This document shows positions 62,584 through 64,000 of a DNA stretch of 64,000 nucleotides, piece after piece. The notes beneath the pieces are model-generated. The model did no database searches. It saw only the letters and a list, made by a program, of their open reading frames with translations, and was not told the origin of the DNA. The translations under genes and the position numbers were made by a program. The first letter of the stretch is position 1, and every line of letters begins with the position of its first letter. This DNA is from Alphaproteobacteria bacterium (lineage in GTDB: Bacteria; Pseudomonadota; Alphaproteobacteria; Micavibrionales; UBA2020): contig JAICWS010000002.1 of the NCBI GenBank assembly GCA_025934695.1, positions 248,001-312,000 of the forward strand, in the 5' to 3' direction.

Positions 62584-63951
62584 TTAGTCGTCTCCTTCCG
62601 AAAACAGCGGCAGAATGTCTTTAAGCTGGCGCGGCTGCACCAGCTTCATGTTCCCCGCGTTCGCGGGTTTCTTTCCCGACAGGCCCGGGATCAGCGCGCT
62701 CTTGAATCCAAGTTTATAGGCTTCCTTCAGGCGGTTTTCAATCTGCCCCACGTTGCGGATCTCGCCCGACAGGCCGACTTCGCCGAAAATCACCATGTCC
62801 TGCGGCACCGGCACGCCGGTGAGCGAGCTCGCCAGCGCCGCCGCGACGGCCAGGTCCGCCGCCGGTTCCGCGATGCGCAAGCCACCCGCCACGTTGAGAT
62901 AAACGTCGTTCGGCCCGATGGTTACGCCGCAGCGCGCTTCGAGCACCGCCAGCACCATCGAGAGGCGCGCCTGGTCCCAGCCGATCACGGCGCGGCGCGG
63001 CGTGCCGAGTGGCGAGGGGGCGACGAGCGCCTGGATCTCGACGAGCACGGGGCGCGTGCCCTCCATGCCGGCGAAAACGGCCGAGCCGGAAATCTCCTGC
63101 TGGCGCTGCGACAAAAACAATTCAGACGGGTTCGGCACTTCGACGAGGCCCTGTTCGGCCATCTCGAAAACGCCGATTTCGTCGGTAGGCCCGAAGCGGT
63201 TCTTCACCGCGCGCAAAATCCGGAACGTATGGCCGCGGTCGCCCTCGAAATAGAGAACGGTGTCGACCATATGCTCCAGCACACGCGGACCCGCGATCTG
63301 GCCTTCCTTCGTCACATGGCCGACCAGCAGCAGGCAGACGCCGCGGCGCTTGGCGGCGCGGATCAATTCGGCGGCGCAGGCGCGTACCTGCGCGACCGTG
63401 CCGGGCGCGGAATCCAGATTGTCCAGATACATCGTCTGGATAGAGTCGATGACCAGCGCGTCGAAATTTTTCTTGTCGATGGTCTCAATGATGTCGCGCA
63501 CGTTGGTGGCCGATGCCAGCTCGACCGGCGCCTGCGCTAATCCTAAGCGCTGGGCGCGCATGCGTACCTGGTCCAGCGACTCTTCGCCCGACACATAGGC
63601 GCAGCGTGCGCTCTTCGACAACAAGGCGGTTGCCTGCAGGAGGATCGTGGATTTGCCGATGCCGGGGTCGCCGCCGATAAGCAGCGCTGAGCCGGGCACC
63701 AGTCCGCTGCCGGTGACGCGGTCGAATTCCTCGATGCCGGTCCTGCGGCGCTGCACATGTTCCGAAGCACCCGACAGCGGCGCGAATTCGATGACCTTGC
63801 CCTTGCCGCGGCCCAAATTCTGGGTCGGGCGGTTCTGCATGCTTTCCTCGACGATGGTATTCCATTCGCCGCACGCCTCGCACTTCCCTGCCCACCGGTT
63901 GTGGGAAGAGCCGCAGGACTGACAGACATAAAGCGTTGCGGGACGGGCCAT
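62584..63951 (-). CDS. radA: DNA repair protein RadA
   Basis: The 455-residue protein has an N-terminal C4 zinc finger (C10, C13, C24, C27), a RecA-like ATPase with Walker A GGDPGIGKST, the RadA motif VKNRFGPTDEIGVF (KNRFG), and a C-terminal Lon-protease-like domain with VYLNVAGGLRIAEPAADLAV. RadA processes recombination intermediates by branch migration. Start is ATG 63951. It is the first gene of the minus-strand run. Confidence 0.95.
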   Translation of the reverse strand: MARPATLYVCQSCGSSHNRWAGKCEACGEWNTIVEESMQNRPTQNLGRGKGKVIEFAPLSGASEHVQRRRTGIEEFDRVTGSGLVPGSALLIGGDPGIGKSTILLQATALLSKSARCAYVSGEESLDQVRMRAQRLGLAQAPVELASATNVRDIIETIDKKNFDALVIDSIQTMYLDNLDSAPGTVAQVRACAAELIRAAKRRGVCLLLVGHVTKEGQIAGPRVLEHMVDTVLYFEGDRGHTFRILRAVKNRFGPTDEIGVFEMAEQGLVEVPNPSELFLSQRQQEISGSAVFAGMEGTRPVLVEIQALVAPSPLGTPRRAVIGWDQARLSMVLAVLEARCGVTIGPNDVYLNVAGGLRIAEPAADLAVAAALASSLTGVPVPQDMVIFGEVGLSGEIRNVGQIENRLKEAYKLGFKSALIPGLSGKKPANAGNMKLVQPRQLKDILPLFSEGDD

Positions 63952-64000
63952 ATTTTCTAATTAACCAGATAGATTTCGCGGTGGCAAACGATAAGCCGAT

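Overview
The window is about 64 kb of GC-rich chromosome from a flagellated, probably free-living alphaproteobacterium. Pointers to that class are a GapR (DUF2312) gene, a DUF2794 gene, an alphaproteobacterial NAD regulator (NadQ) next to nadABC, CtaA-type heme A synthase, and radA-cvpA and yfgM-bamB-der clusters. A flagellar operon with sigma-54 promoters is also present. A Dot/Icm-like (type IVB) secretion module together with at least eleven ankyrin-repeat genes suggests a lineage that interacts with other cells, for example Micavibrio-like or rhodospirillalean relatives. That placement is inference. No rRNA, tRNA, insertion sequence, prophage or CRISPR was seen.

Layout. 1-3.8 kb: a Clp-type AAA+ protein with an unrecognised N-terminal region (cut by the window edge), an acetyltransferase and a membrane protein. 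3.9-7.9 kb: a tight operon of six ankyrin genes behind a strong sigma-70 promoter; all six proteins end in Phe-x-Leu and five share a longer tail. 8.2-13.0 kb: a DsbC-like protein, a lytic transglycosylase, then dotD, dotC, dotB and icmT in the order of traHIJK on R64/ColIb plasmids. 13.0-20.1 kb: a TcpQ-domain protein and four tandem paralogous exported cysteine-containing proteins with their own promoter/operator. 20.3-25 kb: iscX, an RNase J-like gene, and a tandem pair made of a putative HExxH metallopeptidase and its motif-less paralogue.

25-34 kb: flgK-flgL and a divergent unknown gene, each with a good sigma-54 promoter; an L,D-transpeptidase, gapR, a Sel1 protein, nadQ and an ankyrin gene. 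34-38 kb: nadA-nadB-nadC behind a three-site operator array, a terminator and palindromic repeats. 38-52 kb: mostly housekeeping (hotdog thioesterase, TauE-like permease, ctaA, icd operon, NCS1 transporter) mixed with a CbbX-like AAA+ protein whose Walker B is degenerate, small envelope proteins and two tandem EEP-family phosphodiesterases. 52-56 kb: a second ankyrin cluster, three members of which share a separate C-terminal module. 56-64 kb: yfgM-bamB-der on the plus strand and radA-cvpA-TM protein-SDR-CDF on the minus strand.

How it may fit together (inference): dotDCB-icmT and the four exported paralogues would be part of a type IVB machine whose other components lie outside the window. 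The ankyrin proteins next to it, with a hydrophobic residue at position -3 from the C-terminus, are the obvious candidate substrates.
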